From contig CAVYNG010000001.1 in assembly GCA_963769905.1 (NCBI GenBank), positions 558,001 to 622,000 of the forward strand: a stretch of DNA of 64,000 nt, given 5' to 3'. Within the stretch, counting starts at the first letter, position 1. Each line of letters opens with the position of its first letter. A program made the position numbers and the translations under genes. Origin of the DNA: Bog-756 sp963769905. GTDB taxonomy: Bacteria; Actinomycetota; Acidimicrobiia; Acidimicrobiales; RAAP-2. Positions 27,015-35,219 of this stretch are shown here, one piece after another. The notes below the pieces were generated by a model. It did not search any database and had not been told where the DNA came from. It saw only the letters and a list, made by a program, of their open reading frames with translations.

Positions 27015-28424
27015 ATGCATCTCATCGCGATCGGCGGCAGTGACGCCGGCATCAGCGCCGCCCTGCGGGCTCGAGAGCTCGATCCCACCACCGACGTCAC
27101 CGTGGTGCTTGCCGACGCGTATCCGAACTTCTCGATCTGCGGTATCCCTTATTACGTGTCCGGAGAGGTCACGCACTGGAAGAACCTGGCCCACCGGACC
27201 GTCGCCGACCTCGAGGCAACCGGAATGGAGCTGCGCCTCGGCACCATGGCGAGTCGTATCGACGTCGAGGACCACAAGCTCACCCTCCAATGTCCCGACG
27301 GATCAGAGACCATCCTGGCCTACGACGCGCTCGTCATCGGGACCGGAGCCGTACCGGTACGGCCACCGATCGACGGGGTGTCCGAGCATGATGCGCTCGG
27401 ACCCGACGACGGTGTCCACCTCCTCCATTCGATCGGCGACACGTTGGAGGTCATGCGGACCATCGAGGAGCGGAACGTCGAGAGCGCGGTGATCGTCGGC
27501 GCGGGTTACATCGGATTGGAGATGGCGGAAGCGCTGGTCACCAGGGGGCTCGAGGTCACCCAGATCGAACAATTGCCGGAAGTCCTCCCCACCGTCGACC
27601 CCGAGCTCGGTGCATCGGTTCGGTCCGAACTGGTTGCACACGGAGTCGACGTGCGGACCGGCACGACCGTCCGCCAGATCTTGAAGGTCGAAGGCTCGGA
27701 ACGTCTCCGCGTCGAGGCTCGAGCTCGAGATGGAAAGGAAATGACCTGTCCGGCCGACATGGTGCTCGTGGTCGCCGGGGTTCGGCCGGACGCGGACCTC
27801 GCGGCATCGGCAGGGGCGGAGCTCGGGGTGAAAGGGGCCATCTCCGTCGACCGCCGAATGAGGACGAACCTCCCCGACGTCTACGCCGCAGGGGACTGCG
27901 TCGTCACCGACCATCGGCTCCTCGGGGAGACCTACCTACCCCTCGGCACGACCGCCCACAAGCAGGGGCGGGTTGCCGGCGAGAACGCGCTGGGCGGTCA
28001 GCGCGAGTTTGCGGGAAGCCTCGGAACCCAGGTCGTCAAGGTGTTCGACATGGTCGCGGCGCGTACTGGGCTCCGCGACCACGAGGCCAGATCTGCAGGG
28101 TTCGAGCCGGTGACCGTGCCGTTCGAGGGCGACGACCACAAGGCGTACTACCCGGGAAGTCACCGCCTACAAGTGGGCTGCACGGGAGACCGCAACACGG
28201 GCCGGCTCCTCGGATTCCAGCTCTTCGGCCATCGCCACGGTGAGGTCGCGAAGCGGATCGACATCGCAGCAGCGGCCATCTTCTCGGGATTGTCGGTGGA
28301 CCAGGTGAGCGACCTCGATCTGTCATACACCCCACCCCTCGGAAGCCCGTGGGACGTCGTCCAGGGCGCGGCCCAACAGTGGGCCCGGAAGTGCGGTGCA
28401 CCGAGCGCTGCCTCGGAAGCCTGA
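27015..28424 (+). CDS. FAD-dependent pyridine nucleotide-disulfide oxidoreductase (CoA-disulfide reductase-like)
   Basis: Flavoenzyme of 469 residues: FAD-binding IAIGGSDAGISAALRAREL, single redox Cys in NFSICGIPYYVSG (the position used by CoA-disulfide reductase and NADH oxidase), NAD-binding VIVGAGYIGLEMAEAL, second FAD motif VYAAGDCV, and a C-terminal dimerisation domain. ATG 27015 is preceded by AAGGAG. As last gene of the arsI-aquaporin trio it may keep low-molecular-weight thiols reduced under arsenic stress; this is inference. It converges on purL. Confidence 0.88.
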   Translation: MHLIAIGGSDAGISAALRARELDPTTDVTVVLADAYPNFSICGIPYYVSGEVTHWKNLAHRTVADLEATGMELRLGTMASRIDVEDHKLTLQCPDGSETILAYDALVIGTGAVPVRPPIDGVSEHDALGPDDGVHLLHSIGDTLEVMRTIEERNVESAVIVGAGYIGLEMAEALVTRGLEVTQIEQLPEVLPTVDPELGASVRSELVAHGVDVRTGTTVRQILKVEGSERLRVEARARDGKEMTCPADMVLVVAGVRPDADLAASAGAELGVKGAISVDRRMRTNLPDVYAAGDCVVTDHRLLGETYLPLGTTAHKQGRVAGENALGGQREFAGSLGTQVVKVFDMVAARTGLRDHEARSAGFEPVTVPFEGDDHKAYYPGSHRLQVGCTGDRNTGRLLGFQLFGHRHGEVAKRIDIAAAAIFSGLSVDQVSDLDLSYTPPLGSPWDVVQGAAQQWARKCGAPSAASEA

Positions 28425-28443
28425 GCGGTCTTGAACGCTCAGG

Positions 28444-30777
28444 TCACTCGACGACGGCAGGCGCGAACTCGTCGAGGAGTTCGGGCAGGCGGAAGCGCCA
28501 GGCGCTGATTGCGTCCGCGAGCCGCACGTCGACCAGCCCGTCCACGACGATCCGGTCGCCACCGGCTGAGCCGAGTACCGTCGCGCCGATACCGGATTCG
28601 GACGCCCGCTCGCAGAACTCGTCCACCGAAGTGGTGCAGACCACCACCCGCGAGGGCGCTTCGGAGAACAGCGCTCGATGGTCGGCGATGCCACCGATCT
28701 CGAGACCGATGCCCGAGCGGATTGCGAGCTCGGCGAGCGAGACGCCGAGTCCTCCCGCGGAGACGTCGTGGATCCCTTGGATCAGGGGATCGCCACCGGC
28801 GAGACCCGAACCGACGATGCGCACCAGCAGGTCGACGAGGCGAGCGTGCCCTTCGAGGTCGAGCGGCGGCAAGGTCCCGTTACGGTGCCCGCGGAGTTTC
28901 ACCGCCCAACGTGAACCTGCAAGGGAGTGGTGCGGATCGGCCGGGCCGGGTCCGGTGGAGGCGCCCACGCCGGCATCGAGCAGAACCAGGGAGGCCCCCT
29001 CGAGGAGGGTGACACCCGGCGGGGGCGCGACCAGCCGCTCGATGAGGCCGAGCCCGCCGATCACCGGGGTCGGGTCGATGTCGGTTCCCGCGCTCTCGTT
29101 GTAGAAGCTCACGTTGCCGCCGATCACCGGCAGGCCGAGCGCGAGGCAGGCCTCGCGCATCCCGTCGATCGCCTCCGAGAGCTGCCACATCACCTCGGGA
29201 TGCTCGGGGTTGCCGAAGTTGAGGCAGTTGACGATCGCCACCGGCGCGGCACCTGCGCAGGCGAGGTTGAGGGATGCTTCGGCAACGGTCGAGGCGGTAC
29301 CGAGGCGTGGGTCGATCGAGCACCACGTCGGGTTCGAATCGGTGGTCAGTGCAAGCCCGCGCTCCGACGGCGGGAGACCGGGGCCCGCGAGGCGGAGCAC
29401 CGCCGCGTCGCCGCCGGGGCCGCCGACCGTGTTGAGGAAGAGCTGGTGGTCGTACTGGCGGTACACCCACGACGGATCGGCGAGCAGCGCGAGAAGGTCC
29501 TCGCCGCAGTCGGCCGGCGGGTCGAGCGCACCCGGGTCGTCGGCCGCGCGTGTCTGGTAATCGGCAGGTCGGGCCATCGGGCGGTGGTAGCGCGGCGCGT
29601 CCTCGCTCAGCGCGGCCGCCGGCACGTCGCCGAGCACCTCGCCGCCGAAGCCGTCGAGGATGCGGAGGCGCCCCGGCTGTGCGTCGGGCGACTCCGTCAC
29701 CCGGCCGACCACCGTCGCGCGCACCTCCCAACGGCGGCAGACTTCCTCGACCCGAGCCAGCGCGTCGGGGGTCACGATGGCGAGCATGCGCTCCTGGCTC
29801 TCGGACGTCATCACCTCGTAGGGCACCATGTGCGGCTCGCGACGCGGCACCGTCGACACGTCGACGTCCATGCCGACACCGCCGCGCGCGGCGGTCTCGC
29901 TGGTCGCGCAGACGAGGCCGGCGCCGCCGAGGTCTTGGATACCGACGACCACCTTCGCGTCGAGGAGCTCGAGGCAGGCCTCGATGAGGCGCTTCTCCTC
30001 GTAGGGATCGCCGACCTGCACGCTCGGGCGCTTTTCGGCCTCGGCCTCGGCATCGCCGTCGCCCCCGAAACCGGCCGATGCGAGCACGCTGACCCCACCG
30101 ATCCCGTCGCGTCCGGTCGTCGAGCCGAGCAGCACCGCGAGGTTGCCCGTGCCGGTCGCGCGCCCGAGCACCAGCCGGTCGATCGGCAGGACGCCCATGC
30201 ACAAGACGTTGACCAGGGGATTCTGTGCGTAGCTCGGGTCGAAGGTGAGCTCGCCCCCGACGGTCGGCACCCCGACCGAGTTCCCGTAACCGGAGATTCC
30301 GGCCACCACCCCTTCGATCAGCCATCGCTGGCGTGCCTCGGTCGGTTCGCCGAAGAAGAGCGGGTCCATGACCGCGATCGGCCGCGCCCCCATGGTGAAG
30401 ATGTCGCGGAGGATGCCCCCGACACCGGTGGCGGCTCCCTGGTAGGGCTCGATGGCAGAAGGGTGGTTGTGGCTCTCGATGCGGATGGCGACCGCGATCC
30501 CGTCGCCCGCGTCGATCACCCCCGCGTTCTCGCCGGGGCCGACGAGGACGCGCGGCCCCTCGGTCGGCAGGCGGCCGAGATGGACCCGCGACGACTTATA
30601 AGAACAGTGCTCGCTCCACATGACCGCGAAGAGGGCAAGCTCGAGGTGGTTGGGGGGACGACCGAGGATTGCTTCGACCTGGTCGCACTCCTCGTCGGTG
30701 AGCCCGAGGGCGCGGTGGAGGTTCGGGTCGGGAGGTGATTCGCCGCGCTCTGTCGTCGCTCCTGATGCCGCTGTCAC
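28444..30777 (-). CDS. purL: Phosphoribosylformylglycinamidine synthase, PurL subunit
   Basis: ATP-dependent subunit of FGAM synthase, which needs PurQ (glutaminase) and PurS; both are encoded near 61 kb. The 777-residue size is that of the small PurL type. Landmarks: WSEHCSYKSSRVHL, the IESHNHPSAIEPYQGAATGVGG nucleotide region, GVQDLGGAG-like GIQDLGGAGLVCATSE, and GIHDVSAGGLGVSLAE. The gene is intact. It stands alone between two groups of arsenic genes transcribed in other directions. Confidence 0.95.
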   Translation of the reverse strand: MTAASGATTERGESPPDPNLHRALGLTDEECDQVEAILGRPPNHLELALFAVMWSEHCSYKSSRVHLGRLPTEGPRVLVGPGENAGVIDAGDGIAVAIRIESHNHPSAIEPYQGAATGVGGILRDIFTMGARPIAVMDPLFFGEPTEARQRWLIEGVVAGISGYGNSVGVPTVGGELTFDPSYAQNPLVNVLCMGVLPIDRLVLGRATGTGNLAVLLGSTTGRDGIGGVSVLASAGFGGDGDAEAEAEKRPSVQVGDPYEEKRLIEACLELLDAKVVVGIQDLGGAGLVCATSETAARGGVGMDVDVSTVPRREPHMVPYEVMTSESQERMLAIVTPDALARVEEVCRRWEVRATVVGRVTESPDAQPGRLRILDGFGGEVLGDVPAAALSEDAPRYHRPMARPADYQTRAADDPGALDPPADCGEDLLALLADPSWVYRQYDHQLFLNTVGGPGGDAAVLRLAGPGLPPSERGLALTTDSNPTWCSIDPRLGTASTVAEASLNLACAGAAPVAIVNCLNFGNPEHPEVMWQLSEAIDGMREACLALGLPVIGGNVSFYNESAGTDIDPTPVIGGLGLIERLVAPPPGVTLLEGASLVLLDAGVGASTGPGPADPHHSLAGSRWAVKLRGHRNGTLPPLDLEGHARLVDLLVRIVGSGLAGGDPLIQGIHDVSAGGLGVSLAELAIRSGIGLEIGGIADHRALFSEAPSRVVVCTTSVDEFCERASESGIGATVLGSAGGDRIVVDGLVDVRLADAISAWRFRLPELLDEFAPAVVE

Positions 30778-30912
30778 AGGCCGAGCGTACCTGCCGACCC
30801 CGGATGCCCCTGCCGAGCCGAGTCCGACGAACCCGGTGAGCTGACAACCCAGACAGCGGATCGCGATTGGGGAGCCGGTCCAGTCGGGTACCTGGCCGTC
30901 TGTGTCGGTCCT

Positions 30913-31611
30913 CTAGGCCTGTCCGGCCTCAGCGGAATGAGGTGACCTGTCGACGACGCGAGTCTTGTCGTGGCGAATGCCGAGCTGCGAGAGGAGGTCG
31001 AGGACCTTCATTCCGATCTCGTCGCGGATCCGACGGACCTCGTCGATCGGCTTGCCGGCCGGATCCTCGATCTCCCAATCCTCGTAGCGTTTCCCTGGAT
31101 AGAGGGGGCAGGCATCCCCGCACCCCATGGTGACCACGACGTCGGCCGCCTGCAGGACCTCCTCGGTCCATGGCTTCGAGAAACCCCGTGAGATGTCGAT
31201 GCCGACTTCGGACATGGCTGCGATTGCATCCAGATTGATGCTGTCGACCGGCTGTGACCCGCCTGACCAGGCCACGGCTCGATTCCCCACGAAATGGGTG
31301 AACCAGCCCAGCGCCATCTGTGAGCGCCCGGCATTGTGCACGCACAGGAACAAGACCGCCGGGACCCCCCGATCGATCTGGCCCTTGGTCTTCGCCAATG
31401 CCTGCAACCGCTCGCGCGCGAAACGCTCCGCAAGGACCACGCGGAACGGATTGTGGGCGGTCGACCGGGCGGCCAACTGCTCCGCGCTTCTCATGAGGAG
31501 CTCCTCGATCGTTTCGACACCGAAAACACCCGTGAACTCGCGATGGAGATCGACTGCGGCCCGATGGAGCCCTGCACGCTCGCTGTCCGTAACGACCTGT
31601 GGATCTGTCAT
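30913..31611 (-). CDS. arsC: Arsenate reductase, LMW-phosphatase type with N-terminal helical domain
   Basis: Reduces arsenate to arsenite. Residues 1-75 form a helical domain (ERAGLHRAAVDLHREFTGVF), often fused to actinobacterial ArsC and present as three helices in relatives. The catalytic loop CVHNAGRSQMA (C90 to R96) follows, then FSKPWTEEVLQAADVVVTMGCGDACP and the DPAGKP loop with the general acid. The lack of a thioredoxin-type Cys triad layout and the host group suggest the mycothiol/mycoredoxin-dependent class. It is divergent from the ArsR-ArsC fusion, 68 bases between the starts. Confidence 0.92.
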   Translation of the reverse strand: MTDPQVVTDSERAGLHRAAVDLHREFTGVFGVETIEELLMRSAEQLAARSTAHNPFRVVLAERFARERLQALAKTKGQIDRGVPAVLFLCVHNAGRSQMALGWFTHFVGNRAVAWSGGSQPVDSINLDAIAAMSEVGIDISRGFSKPWTEEVLQAADVVVTMGCGDACPLYPGKRYEDWEIEDPAGKPIDEVRRIRDEIGMKVLDLLSQLGIRHDKTRVVDRSPHSAEAGQA

Positions 31612-31642
31612 CGATCCCCCTTTCGACCCCTTCTCTCCGAAT

Positions 31643-31690
31643 TTGCGACGACCCTAGTCCCTCCATATAAATTGAGTCAATGGATATGGA
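31643..31690 (+). promoter_or_regulatory. Promoter and 29-bp palindromic operator overlapping the ArsR-ArsC start codon
   Basis: TTGCGA (31643-31648), a 17-base spacer and TATAAA (31666-31671) form a good housekeeping-type promoter. Its expected start site falls on the ATG at 31680, giving a leaderless mRNA. A dyad runs from 31662 to 31690: outer arms TCCATAT and ATATGGA and inner ATTGA-G-TCAAT share one centre at 31676, with 12 of 14 positions paired. A bound ArsR domain would cover the -10 region and the start codon together. Confidence 0.7.
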
Positions 31691-32348
31691 GCTAGTTCGT
31701 CGTGCGGGGGTTCACGCCGCCCTGGGAGACCTCAACCGTCTTGCCATCGTCGATGCCCTTCATCTGTCGGACCGGTCGCCATCCGAGTTGGCGGCGCTCC
31801 TCGGGATCGGCAGCAATCTTCTCGCTCATCACCTTCAGGAGCTCGAGGAGCTGGGCATCGTTGCCAGGATGCGATCCGAGGGCGACCGGCGGAGGCGGTA
31901 CATCCGGCTCGTCCCGGCGGCGCTCTCCGACCTCCTTCCTCGCCGTCAGATACGAGCACGGAGGATCGTGTTCGTGTGCACCGAGAATTCAGCCCGCTCC
32001 CCACTCGCCCAAGCCATCTGGAACGAACGGCATCCGGTCGACGCCATCAGTGCCGGGATCAACCCTGCCGGTCGACTGAGAGCCGGAACCCGGCGGACTG
32101 CATCACGCCGGGGACTCGCTCTCGACCGAACGTGTCCGAAGCCGATGCCCGCACTCGAAGCGGACGATCTGGTCGTCAGCGTCTGTGACCGCTCCAACGA
32201 GACACTCGCAAGCCGGTCCGACATCCACCTGTTGCACTGGTCGGTGCCGGATCCCGCAGCGGCGGGCCACCGAGGCGCGTACGACCGAACCGCTGAGGAG
32301 ATCGCGGATCGCATCGACGCTCTTGCTCCTCACCTCGTCGCCGAGTGA
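31680..32348 (+). CDS. ArsR-ArsC fusion: winged-helix regulator joined to LMW-phosphatase domain
   Basis: Protein of 222 residues. Residues 1-85 are an ArsR-type winged helix (LGDLNRLAIVDALHLSDRSPSELAALL, then GSNLLAHHLQELEELGIVARM). Residues 95-222 are a low-molecular-weight phosphatase/arsenate reductase domain with the intact loop CTENSARSP (C100 to R106) and a late DP (VPDPAA) in the general-acid position. No CC or CxC As(III) site is seen in the regulator half, so the phosphatase loop may be the sensor. It is probably autoregulated through the palindrome over its start and may also repress the divergent arsC. Confidence 0.88.
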   Translation: MDMELVRRAGVHAALGDLNRLAIVDALHLSDRSPSELAALLGIGSNLLAHHLQELEELGIVARMRSEGDRRRRYIRLVPAALSDLLPRRQIRARRIVFVCTENSARSPLAQAIWNERHPVDAISAGINPAGRLRAGTRRTASRRGLALDRTCPKPMPALEADDLVVSVCDRSNETLASRSDIHLLHWSVPDPAAAGHRGAYDRTAEEIADRIDALAPHLVAE

Positions 32349-32372
32349 GGGTGTGCTCGAGATCGAACCCGG

Positions 32373-33434
32373 CTACGCGGACGCAGGAAGGAAGTTCGAC
32401 AAGGTCTCGAACAACCCATACAGCAGGGCAGCCCAGATCGGTACGAGGATCAGCCACCGCACACCGGGTCCGAGGATCCTCGACCAGCGACGATTGGTGA
32501 GGCCAAGCAGTATCAACACAGCGGACACGACGAGCACGACCGGGATCAGCGGGCCGTTCCACCCGGCCTCACCGCCAGTCTCGACCTTGTACGGCTTCAC
32601 CGGTCCGGCGTGCGCGGTTGTCGCAGGACCCGCGTACCCCGCCACCACGATCAGCCGTTGACTGGCCGAGAACTCCGGATTGCAGGTGGTGAGGGTCAGC
32701 CGGTTGTCATCGACGTAGTCGAGCAACGAGACGTCGGACGGTGACACCGCGAACGGGGCAGCGACGACGATGTACTTCAATCGTTGCCCAGCCAGGTCGG
32801 TCAAGTAGATGAGGTCCCCCCTGGACAGCTCTGCCAGCCGGTTGAACGGGGCTCCGTGCGTCGTCCGGTGACCGGCAATGGCCACGTTGCCGTACTGACC
32901 GGGGAGAGCGGTGCCCGAGTAATGCCCCGGTCCCATGGCAAGGTCGTCGGTGTTGGTCCCCGAGACGACGAACTGTCCCAAACCGATCTTCGGGATCTGG
33001 AGGAGGGCCATCACCGAGCCTTCCGGCGGGACCGGCAGCTGCGCGTTCGCCGGCTGCAGGATCAGCTGTCCCGACGGAGCATGATGTCGATGCACTTCTG
33101 CACGGAATTGTGCGCCGAGCGCGGCTTGACTGTGGCTCTCGGCGATACCGGTGCCCCAGAGTTGCCAGGCCGCGAACAGGATCAGCAGGGCACCGATGTT
33201 GCGCACCCAGGTGGAAACCGTGACGAGACGCGCCCTCCGGGTCGCGGCCCGTCGCGTCGTCCTACTGTCTATGGGGTCGGTGTCGTCCGCTACAGCATGG
33301 TCGTCTCCGTCGTCACGGGTGGGGGCGAGCGGTCCGGCATAGCCAGAACCGGTTTCTGTCACGCCGTCGTGCAGTTGCGAGGAATGTGGCTCGTTCGCCG
33401 CGGCGGCTTCTTCGCCGGAGATGATCGTGGCCAT
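32373..33434 (-). CDS. Sortase, class E-like, with C-terminal membrane segments
   Basis: Transpeptidase of 353 residues predicted to attach LAxTG proteins to the cell envelope. A basic N-terminal region precedes the first membrane helix (about 76-94). The sortase beta-barrel has catalytic H189 (AIAGHRTTHG), C251 (LTLTTCNPEF) and R260 (SASQRLIVV), all present. Two further hydrophobic segments lie at about 296-312 and 325-346, after the catalytic domain. Three proteins encoded within 12 kb end in LAFTG or LAYTG sorting signals, the motif known for class E sortases. It lies 142 bases after the preceding gene of the pst run. Confidence 0.9.
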   Translation of the reverse strand: MATIISGEEAAAANEPHSSQLHDGVTETGSGYAGPLAPTRDDGDDHAVADDTDPIDSRTTRRAATRRARLVTVSTWVRNIGALLILFAAWQLWGTGIAESHSQAALGAQFRAEVHRHHAPSGQLILQPANAQLPVPPEGSVMALLQIPKIGLGQFVVSGTNTDDLAMGPGHYSGTALPGQYGNVAIAGHRTTHGAPFNRLAELSRGDLIYLTDLAGQRLKYIVVAAPFAVSPSDVSLLDYVDDNRLTLTTCNPEFSASQRLIVVAGYAGPATTAHAGPVKPYKVETGGEAGWNGPLIPVVLVVSAVLILLGLTNRRWSRILGPGVRWLILVPIWAALLYGLFETLSNFLPASA

Positions 33435-33576
33435 CGGCGCCTTTACGGTCGCCGCTCGAGGAATCGGCGGAAACAGCTGGTTGGCGGGAGACGACGCGGC
33501 GGATCGACTTCAGTCAGGCGCCTCGCCTCGGCCTCGCCCACTGGCACGAACAATTGGCAGCCACCCTCTCGGCTCA

Positions 33577-34374
33577 TCAGCCGCTGAAGCCGGTCACCTT
33601 GACGGCCCAAAGGCACCCCGGAGGAGCCTGCACGACGATCTGCTGGCTGCCCGTAGAAGTCTGGGGGGTCACCGACTGGCCCTGTGGATCCGTACTGGTC
33701 ACAGCCGGAGTCGGGCCAGGGCTGGCGCCGTTCGCCACGACGAAGACCTGGAAGGACGGCCCGGACGCAGGCGGAGGCGTGCACCGGAAGGCCCAGCCGA
33801 TGTCCCACGTGCCGCCGGCAATGGTAAACGCCGGACTGGTCCAGTTGCCGGTCTGCTGGGTGGCCGGGACGAGCACCGTGTTGGGGCCGGCCGCCGCGGT
33901 CGCGGGTGCGCCACCTCCGGTCGTCGTGGTCGTGGTCGCGCCGGCACTCCCGCCACCGCTACCGGCCGTCGTCGTGGTCGTGGCACCGGCAGCACCACCG
34001 GCAGTCGTGGTCGTCGTCGAGCCGGACGACGAACCATGGGCCCCAGAAGGTGGCGTCGTCGTCGACTCGCTCGGTGGTGGGAGCTTGCTCTCGCCGCCCG
34101 ACGTCGCGCTCGATCCGGACGCACCTCCGGTACTCCCGTTGATCCACATCCCGAGCAACGCCGCGACAATGACCGCCGCGACCAGTTGCCATGTCCTCCA
34201 GGTTCGCTTCTGGACCATGTGGAGGTCGCCGGGCTCGGGCTGGCGATCATCGAGGTCGGACCCAGTGTCGACCTCGGTCCCTCCTCCCGCATCGGGACTC
34301 CTTTCCGGGAGATCGGCGGGCTGCGATTGGCCTGGGAACCCTCCGGGGGTGCCGCCGGGGCTGCCGCCGGTCAC
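33577..34374 (-). CDS. Single-pass membrane protein with Thr-rich stalk and C-terminal extracellular domain
   Basis: Unrecognised protein of 265 residues, overlapping the pstB stop by 4 bases. Order: Gly/Pro-rich cytoplasmic part, a membrane helix (WQLVAAVIVAALLGMWI, about residues 62-78), a Ser/Thr/Gly stalk with three TTTTT runs, and a C-terminal domain of about 100 residues with two Cys (FRCTPPP and PPGCLWAV) and many beta-prone stretches. The layout suggests an envelope-exposed sensor or binding protein made with the Pst system. The function is unknown. Confidence 0.7.
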   Translation of the reverse strand: MTGGSPGGTPGGFPGQSQPADLPERSPDAGGGTEVDTGSDLDDRQPEPGDLHMVQKRTWRTWQLVAAVIVAALLGMWINGSTGGASGSSATSGGESKLPPPSESTTTPPSGAHGSSSGSTTTTTAGGAAGATTTTTAGSGGGSAGATTTTTTGGGAPATAAAGPNTVLVPATQQTGNWTSPAFTIAGGTWDIGWAFRCTPPPASGPSFQVFVVANGASPGPTPAVTSTDPQGQSVTPQTSTGSQQIVVQAPPGCLWAVKVTGFSG

Positions 34375-35219
34375 CCGAACCGACCGTGGACGTAGTCGGC
34401 TGTCCGAGGATCGGTTGGATTCTCGAACAAGTCCATCGTGGGGCCCGTTTCGACGATGTGCCCCGGCTCGTTCTCGCCGTCGACCAAGAAGAGGGCGCAG
34501 TTGTGGGACACCCGCTGGGCCTGCTGCATGTTGTGCGTCACGATGACGATCGTCAGATCGTCACAGAGCTCTTTGATCGTCTCTTCGATCACACCGGTCG
34601 AAATGGGGTCGAGGGCCGAGCACGGCTCGTCCATCAGGAGCACCTCGGGGCGCACTGCAAGCGCCCTCGCGATGCACAGGCGTTGCTGCTGGCCTCCCGA
34701 CAGTGCGGCTCCTGCCTCGTTGAGCCGGTTGCGTGCCTCCCTCCACAAACCGGCGCGTTCGAGACATTCCTTCACCAGTGCGTCCGGGTTCGCCACCTTG
34801 GTTCCCGACAGGCGAAGCCCGGCAAGGACGTTCTGCGCGATGGTCATCGACGGGAAGGGATTCGGTCGCTGGAAGACCATGCCGATCCGCAACCGAGTTT
34901 GAATCACGGGGATCGACGGGCCGTAGATGTCGACTCCGTCGAGCTTGACCGACCCCGACAACGCTGCACTGGGAATCAATTCGTGCAACCGATTGAGGAC
35001 CCGGAGGAAAGTCGACTTGCCGCACCCCGAGGGACCGATCAACGCGGTGACCTTGCCCGGCTCCATGTTGAGCGAAACCCGTTCGAGCACCTTGTTGCGC
35101 CCGAACCACGCGCTCACGTTCTCCGCCTGCAGTGTCGCCTGCTTCTGGGGAGCCTCCGATCGGTGCTCCGGGGGTCGGGCGGACGGCCAATCGTGGGACG
35201 GCTTCGCGGTGGTGGTCAC
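34371..35219 (-). CDS. pstB: Phosphate ABC transporter ATP-binding protein
   Basis: ATPase of the high-affinity phosphate importer, 282 residues. Walker A GPSGCGKST, Q-loop VFQRPNPFPSMTI, signature LSGGQQQRLCIARAL, Walker B VLLMDEPCSALDPIS and switch His THNMQQAQRVS are the standard PstB sequence. The first ~25 residues are a variable extension. Start and stop overlap the neighbouring genes by 4 bases, so it sits inside a tightly coupled operon. Confidence 0.96.
   Translation of the reverse strand: MTTTAKPSHDWPSARPPEHRSEAPQKQATLQAENVSAWFGRNKVLERVSLNMEPGKVTALIGPSGCGKSTFLRVLNRLHELIPSAALSGSVKLDGVDIYGPSIPVIQTRLRIGMVFQRPNPFPSMTIAQNVLAGLRLSGTKVANPDALVKECLERAGLWREARNRLNEAGAALSGGQQQRLCIARALAVRPEVLLMDEPCSALDPISTGVIEETIKELCDDLTIVIVTHNMQQAQRVSHNCALFLVDGENEPGHIVETGPTMDLFENPTDPRTADYVHGRFG

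Noticed and set aside
28925..30738. 603-codon plus-strand frame
   Set aside because: Antisense to the intact purL.
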